Positions 9,074 through 18,530 of a DNA stretch of 62,046 nucleotides are shown here, one piece after another. The stretch spans positions 1 to 62,046 of the forward strand of contig JAERSY010000025.1 in the NCBI GenBank assembly GCA_016845245.1, given 5' to 3'. The position numbers and the translations under genes were made by a program. Each line of letters starts with the position of its first letter. Position 1 is the stretch's first letter. The notes below the pieces were generated by a model. It did not search any database and was not told where the DNA came from. It saw nothing but the letters and a program-made list of their open reading frames with translations. The stretch comes from Phycisphaerae bacterium (lineage in GTDB: Bacteria > Planctomycetota > Phycisphaerae > Phycisphaerales > SM1A02).

Positions 9074-9147
9074 CACGCCCGGCAGGATTCGAACCTGCGA
9101 CCTTCGCTTTAGGAAAGCGATGCTCTATCCAACTGAGCTACGAGCGC
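9074..9147 (-). tRNA. tRNA-Arg (anticodon CCT)
   Basis: A 74-base cloverleaf on the minus strand. The acceptor arm GCGCTCG pairs with CGGGCGT (one G-U pair). The D arm starts TAGCTCAGTTGGATAGAG. The anticodon loop is TTCCTAA with anticodon CCT, which reads AGG. The T arm is GCAGGTTCGAATCCTGC. CCA is not encoded. It sits directly upstream of crcB on the same strand. Confidence 0.96.
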
Positions 9148-9175
9148 AACAAGTTGGCATTGTACTCTGTCGTCT

Positions 9176-10189
9176 TTAAAGTTCTTCTTCTCTGAGCCGT
9201 GTGACGATTTCTCTGACGGCTTTCATGACTCTTGATTTTGCATGTCTGACGGACTCGGGCGTCATCTCTAATCGCTCTGCAGCGCGTTCTGCACTCATGC
9301 CACGTCTTCCGTAAAGTTCAAAGGCCTCCCAAGTTTTTGGTTCAAACTTCGGCCTTGCTTCGGTCATGGCTTCTGAAAGTAAATGTTCAGCCCATTCTCG
9401 ATCAAAAACTGCTTCAAGGTCATCTCTTCCATCTTCTGCGACTTGCATTCCATGCGTATCTAGATTCGCTTCTCTTCGTTTTCGATAGCGCTGACGAATG
9501 GCATTCAGAGTAATTCTTTTCAGATAACCCCGAAACCGCCCCTTGCTTGGGTCATATTCAAATTGGTCAGCAACTTTGAAGAAGTTAAACAGCACATTCT
9601 GCATCACATCATCAGCTTCACCACTCGGCAATCCTGCATTGCGAGCAAATCCACAGATAATGGGGCCATATCTGTCGACAAAAATGCCCCAGCCCATCTC
9701 TCGGTTGACAGTTTCATCTGATTTGAGTTGAAGGAGGAGGTCCATGTTTGTTTCATAACGGCCGTTGACTGTGCGTACGAGCGTTGGGATATCGTCGCCC
9801 TTCTCAGGTGTGGCAGGGCAGTTATCGATTTCGTTCACCATTTGGCTGTCTAAGTTGTCAGTTTGGCCGGGCAACCTGACAAGAAACTTCCACGGTCCAA
9901 TCTGAATGAGGTCATCAGAATGAATAAGGACTTCCTCGCCTTGCTCCATTCGAATCGTGTTGAGGTACGTGCCAGAACGACTTTTTAAATCAGATAACAC
10001 CCAGTTGTTGTCTTTGCATTCAACTTTGGCATGGTGCCTTGAGACATAGCGATTTGCGAGTTGATGTGTGCTCGATGGTGAACGTCCAAGAATGCACTCT
10101 TGGTCTATTGGGACTTCAATAAGTGGCAACCGCTTTCCATGAATCTGGAAAAGCACTAATCCTTCAGAATGTTGATTGTGTTCATTCAC
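9176..10189 (-). CDS. FHA domain fused to ECF-type sigma-70 factor
   Basis: A 337-residue protein. Residues about 10-110 form a forkhead-associated domain, a phosphothreonine reader: LGRSPSSTHQLANRYVSRHH with the GR..S..H core, then SRSGTYLN. Residues about 160-250 match sigma region 2 (FVDRYGPIICGFARNAG, EADDVMQNVLF, FRGYLKRITLNAI). The last 60 residues match region 4 (MSAERAAERLEMTPESVRHAKSRV). Such fusions are known in planctomycetes. They suggest a sigma factor gated by Ser/Thr phosphorylation, perhaps by a kinase like the one at 24.8 kb. The GTG start is supported by GAGGAGA about 8 bases upstream. It is divergent from paaN. Confidence 0.85.
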   Translation of the reverse strand: MNEHNQHSEGLVLFQIHGKRLPLIEVPIDQECILGRSPSSTHQLANRYVSRHHAKVECKDNNWVLSDLKSRSGTYLNTIRMEQGEEVLIHSDDLIQIGPWKFLVRLPGQTDNLDSQMVNEIDNCPATPEKGDDIPTLVRTVNGRYETNMDLLLQLKSDETVNREMGWGIFVDRYGPIICGFARNAGLPSGEADDVMQNVLFNFFKVADQFEYDPSKGRFRGYLKRITLNAIRQRYRKRREANLDTHGMQVAEDGRDDLEAVFDREWAEHLLSEAMTEARPKFEPKTWEAFELYGRRGMSAERAAERLEMTPESVRHAKSRVMKAVREIVTRLREEEL

Positions 10190-10306
10190 CAGGAATCTCC
10201 TCGACGCAACATCGCAATCTGTATTGTAAGTGATAGGAAGGGGTTATATGAAATCAAAAGCGCTTTTGAGTTACCCACATCTCAATTTCTGAATCAAGAA
10301 TCAAGG

Positions 10307-10312
10307 TACAAT
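10307..10312 (+). promoter_or_regulatory. Possible -10 element for paaN
   Basis: TACAAT lies 40 bases ahead of the paaN start in the 163-base divergent gap between the sigma-factor gene and paaN. No good -35 is seen 17 bases upstream. A near-identical context (TCAAG then TACAAT) occurs before the TPR gene at 32549, which makes a shared promoter type plausible. Confidence 0.3.
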
Positions 10313-10352
10313 GCGTACTTAACACACATTTAACTAGTTATCGGAGTCCAAA

Positions 10353-12035
10353 ATGACTGCTTGTTTTTTTGAGAGACATCAAGAAAAAATCGAATCCGCA
10401 ATCAACGCCATTCAAGATAGAGGCTTCTATTCTGCGTACCCTGAAGTTCCAAGCGGAAAAATTTATGGTGAGAACGCGAAGTCTGACGGGAAAGCTTTCT
10501 TTGACTCAGTGATTGGTTCGGAGTTCTCGCTATCCCAATCGACCAACGGCAATTGGATTGGAGACGAATCGTCTCCTTATGGCATTAACTTAGGTGTGTC
10601 CTACCCAGATGTTGACATCGATGACTTAATGACCTCGATGAATGCCGCATGCCAAGCATGGAAAAAAAGTTCTGTTGAGACAAGAGTTGGTTGCGCGTTA
10701 GAAATCTTAGATCGGTTAAACAAAAAAAGCTTCGATATGGCTTTTGCAGTCATGCATACAACTGGTCAAGGATTCATGATGGCGTTCCAAGCAGGCGGAC
10801 CGCACGCTCAAGATAGGGGGCTCGAAGCAATTGCATATGCTTACAAAGCAATGCTCGACTGCCCATCTGAAGCGACTTGGAAGAAACAAGTCGGTAAAGA
10901 TGACTTCGTCACATTGGACAAGCAGTTTAGGGTCGTGCCGAGAGGCATCGGACTCGTTATTGGCTGCTCAACGTTCCCGACGTGGAACTCCTATCCGGGA
11001 TTGTTCGCTAGTTTAGTGACAGGTAATGGAGTGATTGTGAAGCCCCATCCTAAAGCGATATTGCCATCTGCGATGACCGTTCGTGTTTGTCAAGAAGTGT
11101 TGCAAGAAGCGGGTTTCGACGCGAATGTTGTGACGCTTGTTGCAGACACAGAAGATGCGCCAAAAACAGAGGCCCTCGTGAAGCATGACGCTGTTTCCAT
11201 CATTGATTACACAGGCGGCTCCGCATTCGGAGAATGGGTTGAGGCAAACTCAGGCGATGCAATTGTGTACACCGAAAAGTCAGGCATCAACAGCATCATC
11301 ATTGACAGTGTTGAGTCGATGAGACCTGTTTCTGGGAACCTTGGTTTCTCACTCTGTTTGTATTCGGGACAAATGTGCACAACACCACAAAACATTTTTG
11401 TACCAAAAGATGGCATTCAAACGGCTGAAGGCCCAATGTCATTCGATGACGTCGCCCAGTCAATTGTAAAGTCAGTCGATTGGATGCTCAGTGATCAAGG
11501 AAGAGCAAACGAAGTTCTTGGCGCTGTCCAAAATCCAGCAACGGCAGAGAGAGCTGATGGTGTTCAAGGTGACGTCCTTAGAGCTGGAGATGGAATTGAG
11601 CACGCGATGTTCCCAGAAGCTAGAACCCGCTCAATCAAAATTGTGAAAACAAACGCCTCAGACCTCGATGCAATTGCGACGGAATGTTTCGGTCCTGTTG
11701 TCTTTATCGTTGAAACAGAATCAACAGATGATTCGATTCAACTTGCATCTTCTATTGCACGAGAACATGGCGCAATCAGTTGTGGTCTTTACAGTACTGA
11801 TGATGATGTGATTGAAAACGCGTTAGACGCAATGACTTCAGCAGGGGTGCCAGTTTCATGTAACCTTGTAGGAAACATTTGGGTCAATCAATCAGCAGCG
11901 TTCAGTGATTTCCATGTGAGTGGTGCTAATCCTTCTGGGAACGCGACGCTCACTGATGCTGCATTTATTGCTGGTCGGTTTAACGTTGTTCAATGCAGGA
12001 CATGTATTCCTGCGCCTCAGAAGGTAGAAGCATAA
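10353..12035 (+). CDS. paaN: Phenylacetic acid degradation aldehyde dehydrogenase PaaN
   Basis: A 560-residue protein of the PaaN branch of aldehyde dehydrogenases, longer than ordinary ALDHs. It shows the NAD-binding [15 protein letters not shown] region and the catalytic-cysteine context [11 protein letters not shown] (about residue 345), with a PaaN-like N-terminus ([22 protein letters not shown]). It should oxidise the semialdehyde released when the oxepin-CoA ring opens, the job of the ALDH half of E. coli PaaZ. There is no hydratase domain, so ring opening must rely on another hydratase. The ribosome site CGGAG lies 6 bases ahead of the ATG. The stop overlaps the paaY start (TAATG). Confidence 0.88.
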   Translation: MTACFFERHQEKIESAINAIQDRGFYSAYPEVPSGKIYGENAKSDGKAFFDSVIGSEFSLSQSTNGNWIGDESSPYGINLGVSYPDVDIDDLMTSMNAACQAWKKSSVETRVGCALEILDRLNKKSFDMAFAVMHTTGQGFMMAFQAGGPHAQDRGLEAIAYAYKAMLDCPSEATWKKQVGKDDFVTLDKQFRVVPRGIGLVIGCSTFPTWNSYPGLFASLVTGNGVIVKPHPKAILPSAMTVRVCQEVLQEAGFDANVVTLVADTEDAPKTEALVKHDAVSIIDYTGGSAFGEWVEANSGDAIVYTEKSGINSIIIDSVESMRPVSGNLGFSLCLYSGQMCTTPQNIFVPKDGIQTAEGPMSFDDVAQSIVKSVDWMLSDQGRANEVLGAVQNPATAERADGVQGDVLRAGDGIEHAMFPEARTRSIKIVKTNASDLDAIATECFGPVVFIVETESTDDSIQLASSIAREHGAISCGLYSTDDDVIENALDAMTSAGVPVSCNLVGNIWVNQSAAFSDFHVSGANPSGNATLTDAAFIAGRFNVVQCRTCIPAPQKVEA

Positions 12036-12628
12036 TGCCAATATATGAATATGAAGGCGTTCGCCCAGTTGTTGACCCCAAAGCATTTGTGCATCCAACG
12101 GCCGTCGTGATTGGCGATGTCATCATTGAAGAGAATTGCCTTGTTGGTCCATGCGCAGTCTTGCGTGGCGACATCGGCCGGCTCATCATGAAGAAGGGGA
12201 GCAACTTGCAAGACACATGTGTCGTTCACAGTTTCCCTGGCGAAGACACTGTCGTAGAAGAAGATGGGCACATCGGTCATGGAGCAGTCCTTCATGGATG
12301 CGTGATTGGGAAGAATGCAATGGTTGGGATGAACGCGGTCGTCATGGATGGAGCAGTGATTGGCGAGAACAGTTTTGTTGCAGCGATGGCGTTCGTTAAG
12401 GCTGGTACTGAAGTCCCTCAAAATGTGCTTGTGGCTGGATGTCCTGCCAAAGTGATTAAAGAACTCGGCGAAAAAGAGATTGCATGGAAACGTGAAGGGA
12501 CGCGAATCTATCAACATCTTGCCCGCAGACATGCAGAAACTGGCATTGAGTGTGAACCACTAACTGAAGTTGAGCCAGACCGTAAGCGCGTTCCATTAAC
12601 AGATCACGGTCCAAAACATGAGTTATGA
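12035..12628 (+). CDS. paaY: Gamma-carbonic-anhydrase-like hexapeptide protein PaaY
   Basis: A 197-residue left-handed beta-helix protein. Hexapeptide repeats run from [16 protein letters not shown] to [17 protein letters not shown]. The three zinc-ligand histidine positions of the gamma-CA fold are present (CVVHSFPG and [11 protein letters not shown]). PaaY is the thioesterase-like or maintenance protein linked to phenylacetate pathways. The ATG at 12035 shares bases with the paaN stop, and AAGGTAG precedes it, so the two are coupled. The frame is open 14 codons further upstream but that would overlap paaN by 43 bases. The last six bases overlap the convergent E3 gene. Confidence 0.85.
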   Translation: MPIYEYEGVRPVVDPKAFVHPTAVVIGDVIIEENCLVGPCAVLRGDIGRLIMKKGSNLQDTCVVHSFPGEDTVVEEDGHIGHGAVLHGCVIGKNAMVGMNAVVMDGAVIGENSFVAAMAFVKAGTEVPQNVLVAGCPAKVIKELGEKEIAWKREGTRIYQHLARRHAETGIECEPLTEVEPDRKRVPLTDHGPKHEL

Positions 12629-13828
12629 AATCTGTTTAAGCGCTTCCCTTGCAGCAACACCGAGTAACTCGCAGCGTGTTGGATGTGGGCGAATCACTTG
12701 AGCAAGGTCGTAGAGAGTTGCACCCATTTCAAGTGCAAGAACGCCTTCTGAAATCAGCTCAACAGCGTCATCACCAACATAACCAACACCAAGGACGAGT
12801 CCAGAATCTGGGCAGTAACTAAGAAAAGTCGTGCCTTGTTGCATTCCTCGTAAAAGTGCTAGCCCTGATTGCCCCCAGCGAATGCCCACAACATGCTCAT
12901 TGAATTCACCACACTGCGCAATCTCTGGAGCGCCCCAGCAGACAATTGGAACAAACTGCGCATCAAGAACACTGTCTAAACCGCAAGCTGCTTCTGCAGC
13001 AATTGTTCCCTGCGCGATTGCAACAGCGGCGTCTGCGCAGGAATTTGTGCAATCGCCAACAGCAAAAATTCTCGATTGTGATGTTTGGCATGCATCATTG
13101 ATTTCAATACCATCACCATCAAATGTTACGTCAGCGTTTTCTAACTGAAGTTCGCTGAGTTGTGCACTGCGTTCCGTTGCAAGAATCACTTGGTCAAACT
13201 CATGTAACTCAGGCAGCTCCTCAACAATTGTCACACTTTTTTTCAAGCTCCGTTCAAGAAGTTTAACGATTCGCTTGTCGAACGCGGGTAAAAGTTGTCC
13301 TTGTGTGCACAAGGTGACATCTTCATTCTTCAAAAAGTTTGCAGCTTCAACGCCTTCAGCAGTTCCTCCAATAATGAGGAGTTTCCCAGCAGGCGGATTC
13401 TCTTGGTAGATGTCTTCCACTTGAATGCAGTGTTCACAAATCGTTTCTCTTGGGCTGGTACCAGTTGCAATAATCGCTTTCCGAAACTTCACGATTGAAA
13501 CGTGTACGCCTGTAATCTGCACCTTTTTCGTAGATTCAAAGTGTGCATTTCCGATGAGACGGTCAATTCCAAGCGATGTGCATTTTTGCTCAAGGCCTTT
13601 TTTTAATGAGTCTTGAAGTCGAGAAACTTCTTCAACATCTTGACCGTAATGCGCGCCTTTTGAAGGGATGCACGCTTGGTGTAAACACCTTCCGCCAAGA
13701 CTTTCATGTGGGTCAACGATTGCAACATTTTTTCCAAGTTCTGCAGCCCGAAATGCAGCGGTGTATCCAGCAGGACCTCCGCCAATGACGAGGACATCAA
13801 CTTCTTGGCTGAATTGCCCGACGACCAT
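12623..13828 (-). CDS. Short dihydrolipoamide dehydrogenase (E3)-like flavoprotein
   Basis: 401 residues, against about 465 for usual E3. The FAD motif [19 protein letters not shown] is followed by the redox-active disulphide [11 protein letters not shown] second Rossmann motif ([16 protein letters not shown]) and FAVGDCTNS (second FAD contact) follow, and the C-terminal HPTRCE keeps the catalytic His-Glu pair. The shortening falls after CIPSK and in the NAD domain. As the last gene of the operon, 3 bases after E2, it should re-oxidise the lipoyl arms of that complex. It is not a PaaE reductase: no ferredoxin domain is visible. Whether the short form is fully active cannot be told from sequence. 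Confidence 0.78.
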   Translation of the reverse strand: MVVGQFSQEVDVLVIGGGPAGYTAAFRAAELGKNVAIVDPHESLGGRCLHQACIPSKGAHYGQDVEEVSRLQDSLKKGLEQKCTSLGIDRLIGNAHFESTKKVQITGVHVSIVKFRKAIIATGTSPRETICEHCIQVEDIYQENPPAGKLLIIGGTAEGVEAANFLKNEDVTLCTQGQLLPAFDKRIVKLLERSLKKSVTIVEELPELHEFDQVILATERSAQLSELQLENADVTFDGDGIEINDACQTSQSRIFAVGDCTNSCADAAVAIAQGTIAAEAACGLDSVLDAQFVPIVCWGAPEIAQCGEFNEHVVGIRWGQSGLALLRGMQQGTTFLSYCPDSGLVLGVGYVGDDAVELISEGVLALEMGATLYDLAQVIRPHPTRCELLGVAAREALKQIS

Positions 13829-13831
13829 TCG

Positions 13832-15070
13832 TTACACCACAAACCGCATTGGGTGTTCAAGGTCATTCATCAAGTGCTCAATAAACGGAATCTCTCTTCC
13901 ACCATCAATGAGTCGGTGATCAATCGAGTGACTTAATGGAAGAATCAGGCGTGGCACAATCTCATCATCGACAACCCATGGCATTTTTCTTGCTCTGCCT
14001 ACTGCTAGGCAAGCAACAGTGCCCTGTTGAATAATGGGTGTTGAGTATCTTGTGCGGCCGACAGCGCCTGCATTTGAGATTGTGTACGTTGCACCGCGAG
14101 TGTCAGCAATTGAGAAACTTGCACTTCGTGCGTTCTCGATGATTTGTTCAAGTTGGGTTGAAATCTCACCAACACTTAACGTGTCAGCATCTCGAATGAC
14201 TGGTGCAATAAGGCCACGTTCAGAATCAACGCCAATCGCAACGTTGACGTATTGTCTAAACAAGACATCGCCAGTTTCACTATCGATTGCAGCGTTCAAG
14301 ATTGGGTATTTCTTTAACGCTCGACAAACAGCTTTAATCACAAATGGCAAGAGTGTTAACTTGAGCGTTGGCTGATCGGGGTCATGGAACGTTTTTCGCA
14401 ATTCGTCAATCGCAGTGATGTCAACATCATTGCAATCCGTCACATGTGGCACTGTTTCCCAAGCTAAACTCATCGCTTTTGAAATTGATTTTCTTGCTTG
14501 AGACATTGGTTGGCGAATCACTGCGCCATACTCATCTTGCTCTTGAAGACCCTCAATTGATTGTTCAACTTTAATCGCTGGTCGCTGTACTGGTTCAACC
14601 TTCGTAATCGATTGCTTCGGTGTTTGCGAGGCATTTTCAATATCTTGTCGGGTGATTCGTCCGCCGGACCCAGTTCCACGAACACTACTTAAATCAATAC
14701 CAAGTGTTCTTGCAAGTTTACGGTTAGACGGTGATGTGCGTACCTTTGGCGAGCTTACTCTCGGTTCTTGATCCAGTGTGTTGTCGACTACCGTTGTTTC
14801 TTTCACGGGCTCTTTAGGTGTTGGACTTGGCTCATGATTGCCAGCGTCGAATGTCACCATGACATCGCCGACATGGACGAGTTGTTTGTCTTGAACATGG
14901 ACCTTTACGACTTTGCCTGTGCAAGGGGAGGGAATTTCAACGGCTGCTTTGTCAGTTTCAACTTCCATAAGCAATTCATCTTCATGAATAGACTGTCCCT
15001 CTACGACGTGAACCGTGAGAATCTGTCCCTCGTGAATGCCTTCACCTAAATCTGGAAGTTTGAAATCCAT
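13832..15070 (-). CDS. 2-oxoacid dehydrogenase dihydrolipoyl acyltransferase (E2)
   Basis: A 412-residue protein with the standard order. The lipoyl domain spans residues 1-77, with the lipoylated lysine in VETDKAAVEI. A Pro/Thr-rich linker follows, then the E3/E1-binding domain (SNRKLARTLGIDLSSVRGTG, about residues 120-155) and the catalytic acyltransferase core ending in HSIDHRLIDGG with the active-site H and D. The ATG at 15070 gives the classic start MDFKLPDLGEG. The frame extends 9 codons upstream into the E1beta stop. It transfers the acyl group from E1 to CoA. It lies 10 bases after E1beta. Confidence 0.87.
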   Translation of the reverse strand: MDFKLPDLGEGIHEGQILTVHVVEGQSIHEDELLMEVETDKAAVEIPSPCTGKVVKVHVQDKQLVHVGDVMVTFDAGNHEPSPTPKEPVKETTVVDNTLDQEPRVSSPKVRTSPSNRKLARTLGIDLSSVRGTGSGGRITRQDIENASQTPKQSITKVEPVQRPAIKVEQSIEGLQEQDEYGAVIRQPMSQARKSISKAMSLAWETVPHVTDCNDVDITAIDELRKTFHDPDQPTLKLTLLPFVIKAVCRALKKYPILNAAIDSETGDVLFRQYVNVAIGVDSERGLIAPVIRDADTLSVGEISTQLEQIIENARSASFSIADTRGATYTISNAGAVGRTRYSTPIIQQGTVACLAVGRARKMPWVVDDEIVPRLILPLSHSIDHRLIDGGREIPFIEHLMNDLEHPMRFVV

Positions 15071-15080
15071 TTGTTTTATT

Positions 15081-16064
15081 TTATTCCCAAGCCACAATGC
15101 TTTTTACAGTTGAAACAATTTCTTCGCACTCAGGCAAGTAATGTTCTTCAACTTGGAAGTAAGGGAAGACGGTGTCAAAACCAGTGATTCGCTTGATTGG
15201 TGCTTCTAAGTACTCAAAACACGTTTCGTTGATGCGTGCGATGAGTTCTGCAGCAATGCCACACGTTCGTTGACCTTCATTAACAATCAGGCAGCGTCCA
15301 GTTTTTTGTACCGACGTTGCAATGGTTTCAGTATCAATTGGAGATACTGAAAGCAAGTCAATCACTTCCACTGATACATTGTGGTCTTCTTCTAAATCTT
15401 GAGCAGCTTCTACACACGTGCGAAGCGTTGCGCCGTAAGAAATGATGGTGATGTCTGTGCCTTCAATTGCAACGTTTGCTTTCCCGATTTCAAGTAACTC
15501 TGGGGCATCAGGCACTTCTTCTCTAAATGCACGGTAGATTGCTTTGGGCTCATAAAAGATGACGGGGTCGTCCGAACGAATGGCTGCTGCGAGAAGTGCG
15601 CGAGCATTTCGTGGTCCAGAAGGAATGACGACTTGAAGCCCCGGAGTATGTGCCCAGTACGCTTCCCTTGATTCACTGTGATGTTCAACAGCCCGAATGT
15701 TGCCGCCATATGGCGTGCGAAGCACCATTGGAACGGTGTACTTGCCTTGTGTTCTGTTGTGCAACCTCGCCATGTTTTGTTCGATTTGGTCGAACGCCTG
15801 CATCGTGAAACCAGAAAACTGAATCTCAACAACAGGTCTTAGTCCATAGACTGCCATCCCGACTGCAGTTCCGACAATGCCGCACTCTGCAAGTGGAGTG
15901 TCGAGCACTCGATTCTCGCCAAACTGCGATTGCAAATCTTTTGTGACTCTGAATACGCCACCATTTACACCAATATCTTCACCCATCTGGACGACGTTTG
16001 AATCTCTGTCCATCTCTTGGGCGAGTGCAAGGTTTAACGCTTCAACCATTGTGAGTTTACTCAT
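15081..16064 (-). CDS. 2-oxoacid dehydrogenase E1 component, beta subunit
   Basis: A 327-residue protein of the PdhB/BkdB type. Features are VQMGEDIGVNGGVFRVTKDL, DTPLAECGIVGTAVGMA, EIQFSGFTMQAFDQ and YEPKAIYRAFREEVP, then the C-terminal transketolase domain. With the alpha subunit it forms the thiamine-diphosphate heterotetramer that decarboxylates a 2-oxoacid. AAAGGAG sits 8 bases before its ATG, inside the alpha gene, and the two genes overlap by 8 bases. The substrate (pyruvate or branched-chain oxoacids) cannot be fixed from motifs alone. Confidence 0.87.
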   Translation of the reverse strand: MSKLTMVEALNLALAQEMDRDSNVVQMGEDIGVNGGVFRVTKDLQSQFGENRVLDTPLAECGIVGTAVGMAVYGLRPVVEIQFSGFTMQAFDQIEQNMARLHNRTQGKYTVPMVLRTPYGGNIRAVEHHSESREAYWAHTPGLQVVIPSGPRNARALLAAAIRSDDPVIFYEPKAIYRAFREEVPDAPELLEIGKANVAIEGTDITIISYGATLRTCVEAAQDLEEDHNVSVEVIDLLSVSPIDTETIATSVQKTGRCLIVNEGQRTCGIAAELIARINETCFEYLEAPIKRITGFDTVFPYFQVEEHYLPECEEIVSTVKSIVAWE

Positions 16065-17223
16065 CGGTGACTCCTTTATTTGAGAGTCGCTTCAAGTATT
16101 CTCGTTTTTGTTCTTTCAGTTCCTCCGGCAGTTCAGTGAACATGTAGTCGAAAATCTCAGTTGCATCAGCGGGGTCCATTGCGTAAAACTTCTCACGCGC
16201 TTGAATGACTTCGTCATCGCATGCTTGTTCAATCGATTCAATATCTGACTGCTCAATGACGCCCTTACGCTTCAAATACAACTCAAATCGGAGGAGGGGG
16301 CACCGGTTTTCCCACTCTTCTACGGCTTCGTCTTTTCTGTAGACCGTCGGGTCATCTGCAGTTGTATGTAAACTCATTCGATATGTGACTGCTTCGATGA
16401 GCGTTGGGCCGCTACCATTTCGAGCTCTAGTCGTTGCTTCTTCTGTTGCTTTAATCATTGCAAACAAATCGTTGCCGTCGACTCGTATGCTTGGAACATC
16501 AAATGCGATACCGCGCTTCGCAAAGTGTTCGCTGCTTGCTTGTTTTTCAATTGGTGTTGAAATCGCCCATCCGTTGTTTTCACAAACGAAGACTACTGGC
16601 GCTTTGTATACAGCTGCAAAGTTTAATGCTTCGCTAACGGCTCCTTGGGAGCTCGCACCATCTCCATAATTCACAACGACACAGTGCGGGTCTTTTTTGT
16701 ATGTCATTCCCATGCCAATGCCAACAGCAGGGAGCACATGCGAGCCAATGACGATTGAAAACGGCAAGTCGTTGACATTTTTGGGTGGGGGGAATCCATC
16801 GTGGAAACCAGCCCACAATCGCATGAGGTGTTCCATCGGCCAACCACGAATAAGTTGCGCGCCAAATGAACGGTAGGAAGGCGAGTACCAATCGTCCTTG
16901 AGAAGGGGATAGACTTGTCCAACAATACATGCTTCTTGACCGAGGTTTGGAGCAAACGTCCCCATTCGACCCTGCCTTTGCATGGTGAGCATCCGCTTGT
17001 CAAAAGCTCGTGCTCGAACCATTGCGGTATACATTTCAATGAGTTCGTCGTTTGAATAGTTTGGTTCTAAACCGCTATCGACTTCGCCATGCTCATTGAG
17101 AATTTGAAGGACTTCAATCTGTCCAAGTTCTATTGGGGTCGTGTTCATCGCTGATGGGGTTGTAGACGAGGCAATCTCACGCCCTTCGTTTGTAGTGCTG
17201 TGAGATGGATTTTCGGTTGCCAT
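16057..17223 (-). CDS. 2-oxoacid dehydrogenase E1 component, alpha subunit
   Basis: 388 residues. The thiamine-diphosphate/Mg motif is GDGASSQGAVSEALNFA...CENNGW. Around it are QGRMGTFAPNLGQEA, the phosphorylation-loop-like YRMSLHTTADDPT and EEWENRCPLLRFE. These read closest to the PdhA-type of Gram-positive pyruvate dehydrogenase, but branched-chain enzymes share them. The first 35 residues are Ser/Thr-rich and poorly conserved, so the true start may be later. It lies 34 bases after paaD and appears to be in the same transcript. Confidence 0.83.
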   Translation of the reverse strand: MATENPSHSTTNEGREIASSTTPSAMNTTPIELGQIEVLQILNEHGEVDSGLEPNYSNDELIEMYTAMVRARAFDKRMLTMQRQGRMGTFAPNLGQEACIVGQVYPLLKDDWYSPSYRSFGAQLIRGWPMEHLMRLWAGFHDGFPPPKNVNDLPFSIVIGSHVLPAVGIGMGMTYKKDPHCVVVNYGDGASSQGAVSEALNFAAVYKAPVVFVCENNGWAISTPIEKQASSEHFAKRGIAFDVPSIRVDGNDLFAMIKATEEATTRARNGSGPTLIEAVTYRMSLHTTADDPTVYRKDEAVEEWENRCPLLRFELYLKRKGVIEQSDIESIEQACDDEVIQAREKFYAMDPADATEIFDYMFTELPEELKEQKREYLKRLSNKGVTDE

Positions 17224-17257
17224 AGCACCGTATCATACCATCCACAGCGCTTCGATT

Positions 17258-17758
17258 CTACACTTGTTTCATTCGTTCAAATGGCTGTCTACACGCATTG
17301 CAATAGTGTATTGAGCGGCATCTCGTGGGGCCAAAAGCGCTTGTGTACGTCGTGTCTTCAGAGTCGCACCACGGACAACGAATCGCTGAGGTTTGGAGTT
17401 CGACCAGTGAAGATGAACTTCCGCCCTCGCCGCAACAAGAGCCATCAGGCACTGCAATACCCATTTTTGCGAGGTCGCTGATGCCTTGCTCAGTCATTCG
17501 GTCTGTGCTCCATGGCGGGTCGTAGATGAAGTCAACAGTGACATTGTCAATGCCATCAACGTCACCAACTTTCTTTTTGACTTCTTCTGCAATCGCTGGG
17601 AGTGCCAAACACCCAACAAACGTTGGTAGCAAATCCACGTGTACAGCCCGCTCGCTTAACTCGACGGTTTCGACAATGCCCAAGTCCACGATACTAATTG
17701 GCATTTCTGGATCTGGAATGGTCAGCAAGACATCGATAATGGCTTGCTTACTTACCAT
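17258..17758 (-). CDS. paaD: Phenylacetyl-CoA epoxidase accessory protein PaaD
   Basis: A 166-residue MIP18/DUF59-family protein. It has the N-terminal domain IPDPEMPISIVDLGIVETV, the conserved PTFVGCLALPAI and FIYDPPWSTDRMTEQG, and a C-terminal CPWCDS...CNACRQPF zinc-ribbon-like segment with four cysteines. PaaD is needed for maturation of the multicomponent epoxidase. The start overlaps the end of paaC by 7 bases, indicating translational coupling. Confidence 0.9.
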   Translation of the reverse strand: MVSKQAIIDVLLTIPDPEMPISIVDLGIVETVELSERAVHVDLLPTFVGCLALPAIAEEVKKKVGDVDGIDNVTVDFIYDPPWSTDRMTEQGISDLAKMGIAVPDGSCCGEGGSSSSLVELQTSAIRCPWCDSEDTTYTSAFGPTRCRSIHYCNACRQPFERMKQV

Positions 17759-18528
17759 GATGCTGCGGGGTCTTCCTTATACACAGCTTGCAATTCGGTC
17801 AGTGAATCAGCAAAGTCATCAGAGTGGACGCCACTTCGTCCGCCTTCATTCTCGCTAGCAGTGTTTTCAAAGTCTACAGAGATGTCAACAAGTGACAGCT
17901 GTTCAGCAATTCTTGCTTGCCACGCATCAAAAATATCTTCGGTGACGTTCACAACATCTTGTTCGATCAGTAAATCGAAACCGTATGGCGTTTCAAACAT
18001 GCTTGATGCAGCATCTGCATATTCATTTAACGCATTCGTGATTCGTTCTTTTGATTCAGGAGTTCCTGTTGCGAGTTGTTTAACCCAATCATTGATGTGG
18101 TTCACTTGAATTTGCTGTTCGACTACAAGCCGTTTGCAAAGCGCGGCCAGTTCACTCCATGAACTATTCGAAAGTCGTTCAAATCGAAGTAAGTCAAAGT
18201 TGCTGCAGTAAAACTGACGTGCAATTGCATTTGCCCAGTCAAACTGGTCATCTTTGGTCACGATGTTAGAACACAAATAAGCATCAGGTTTTCGCCCAAA
18301 TGCAATGTTGTCTGCAGTTTCGTCCATGAGGTTGCCTGCAAGTTCGTAGAGTGCACTTGCATGGGCAATGTCATCTTGGGCTAGGGATGAGAATGCGATG
18401 TCAGCTTCAAGGATTGGAGCAATTCCAGTCCAGTTACTGTTTCGGTGTCCCAAAAACAATTTGTCATCTGCAATAGATAAACATAAGTTTATGACTGCTT
18501 GCTGAGTTGCTTCATCGATTGTGCTCAT
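17752..18528 (-). CDS. paaC: Phenylacetyl-CoA epoxidase structural subunit PaaC
   Basis: 258 residues, the usual size. It is an all-alpha ferritin-like protein without the full diiron ligand set: LCLSIADDKLFLGHRNSNW, EADIAFSSLAQDDIAHASALYELAG, and a helix around NDWVKQLATGTPESKERI. PaaC is the inactive partner that pairs with PaaA in the epoxidase. It starts 2 bases after paaB and overlaps paaD. Confidence 0.88.
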   Translation of the reverse strand: MSTIDEATQQAVINLCLSIADDKLFLGHRNSNWTGIAPILEADIAFSSLAQDDIAHASALYELAGNLMDETADNIAFGRKPDAYLCSNIVTKDDQFDWANAIARQFYCSNFDLLRFERLSNSSWSELAALCKRLVVEQQIQVNHINDWVKQLATGTPESKERITNALNEYADAASSMFETPYGFDLLIEQDVVNVTEDIFDAWQARIAEQLSLVDISVDFENTASENEGGRSGVHSDDFADSLTELQAVYKEDPAASW

Positions 18529-18530
18529 GA

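Noticed and set aside
12017-12532. 171-codon minus-strand open frame opposite paaY
   Set aside because: It is antisense to a well-recognised hexapeptide protein; the frame is a by-product of its codon use.
12623-13828. The flavoprotein as the missing PaaE reductase
   Set aside because: It has the E3 disulphide and HPT..E motif and no 2Fe-2S ferredoxin or FNR-type domain.
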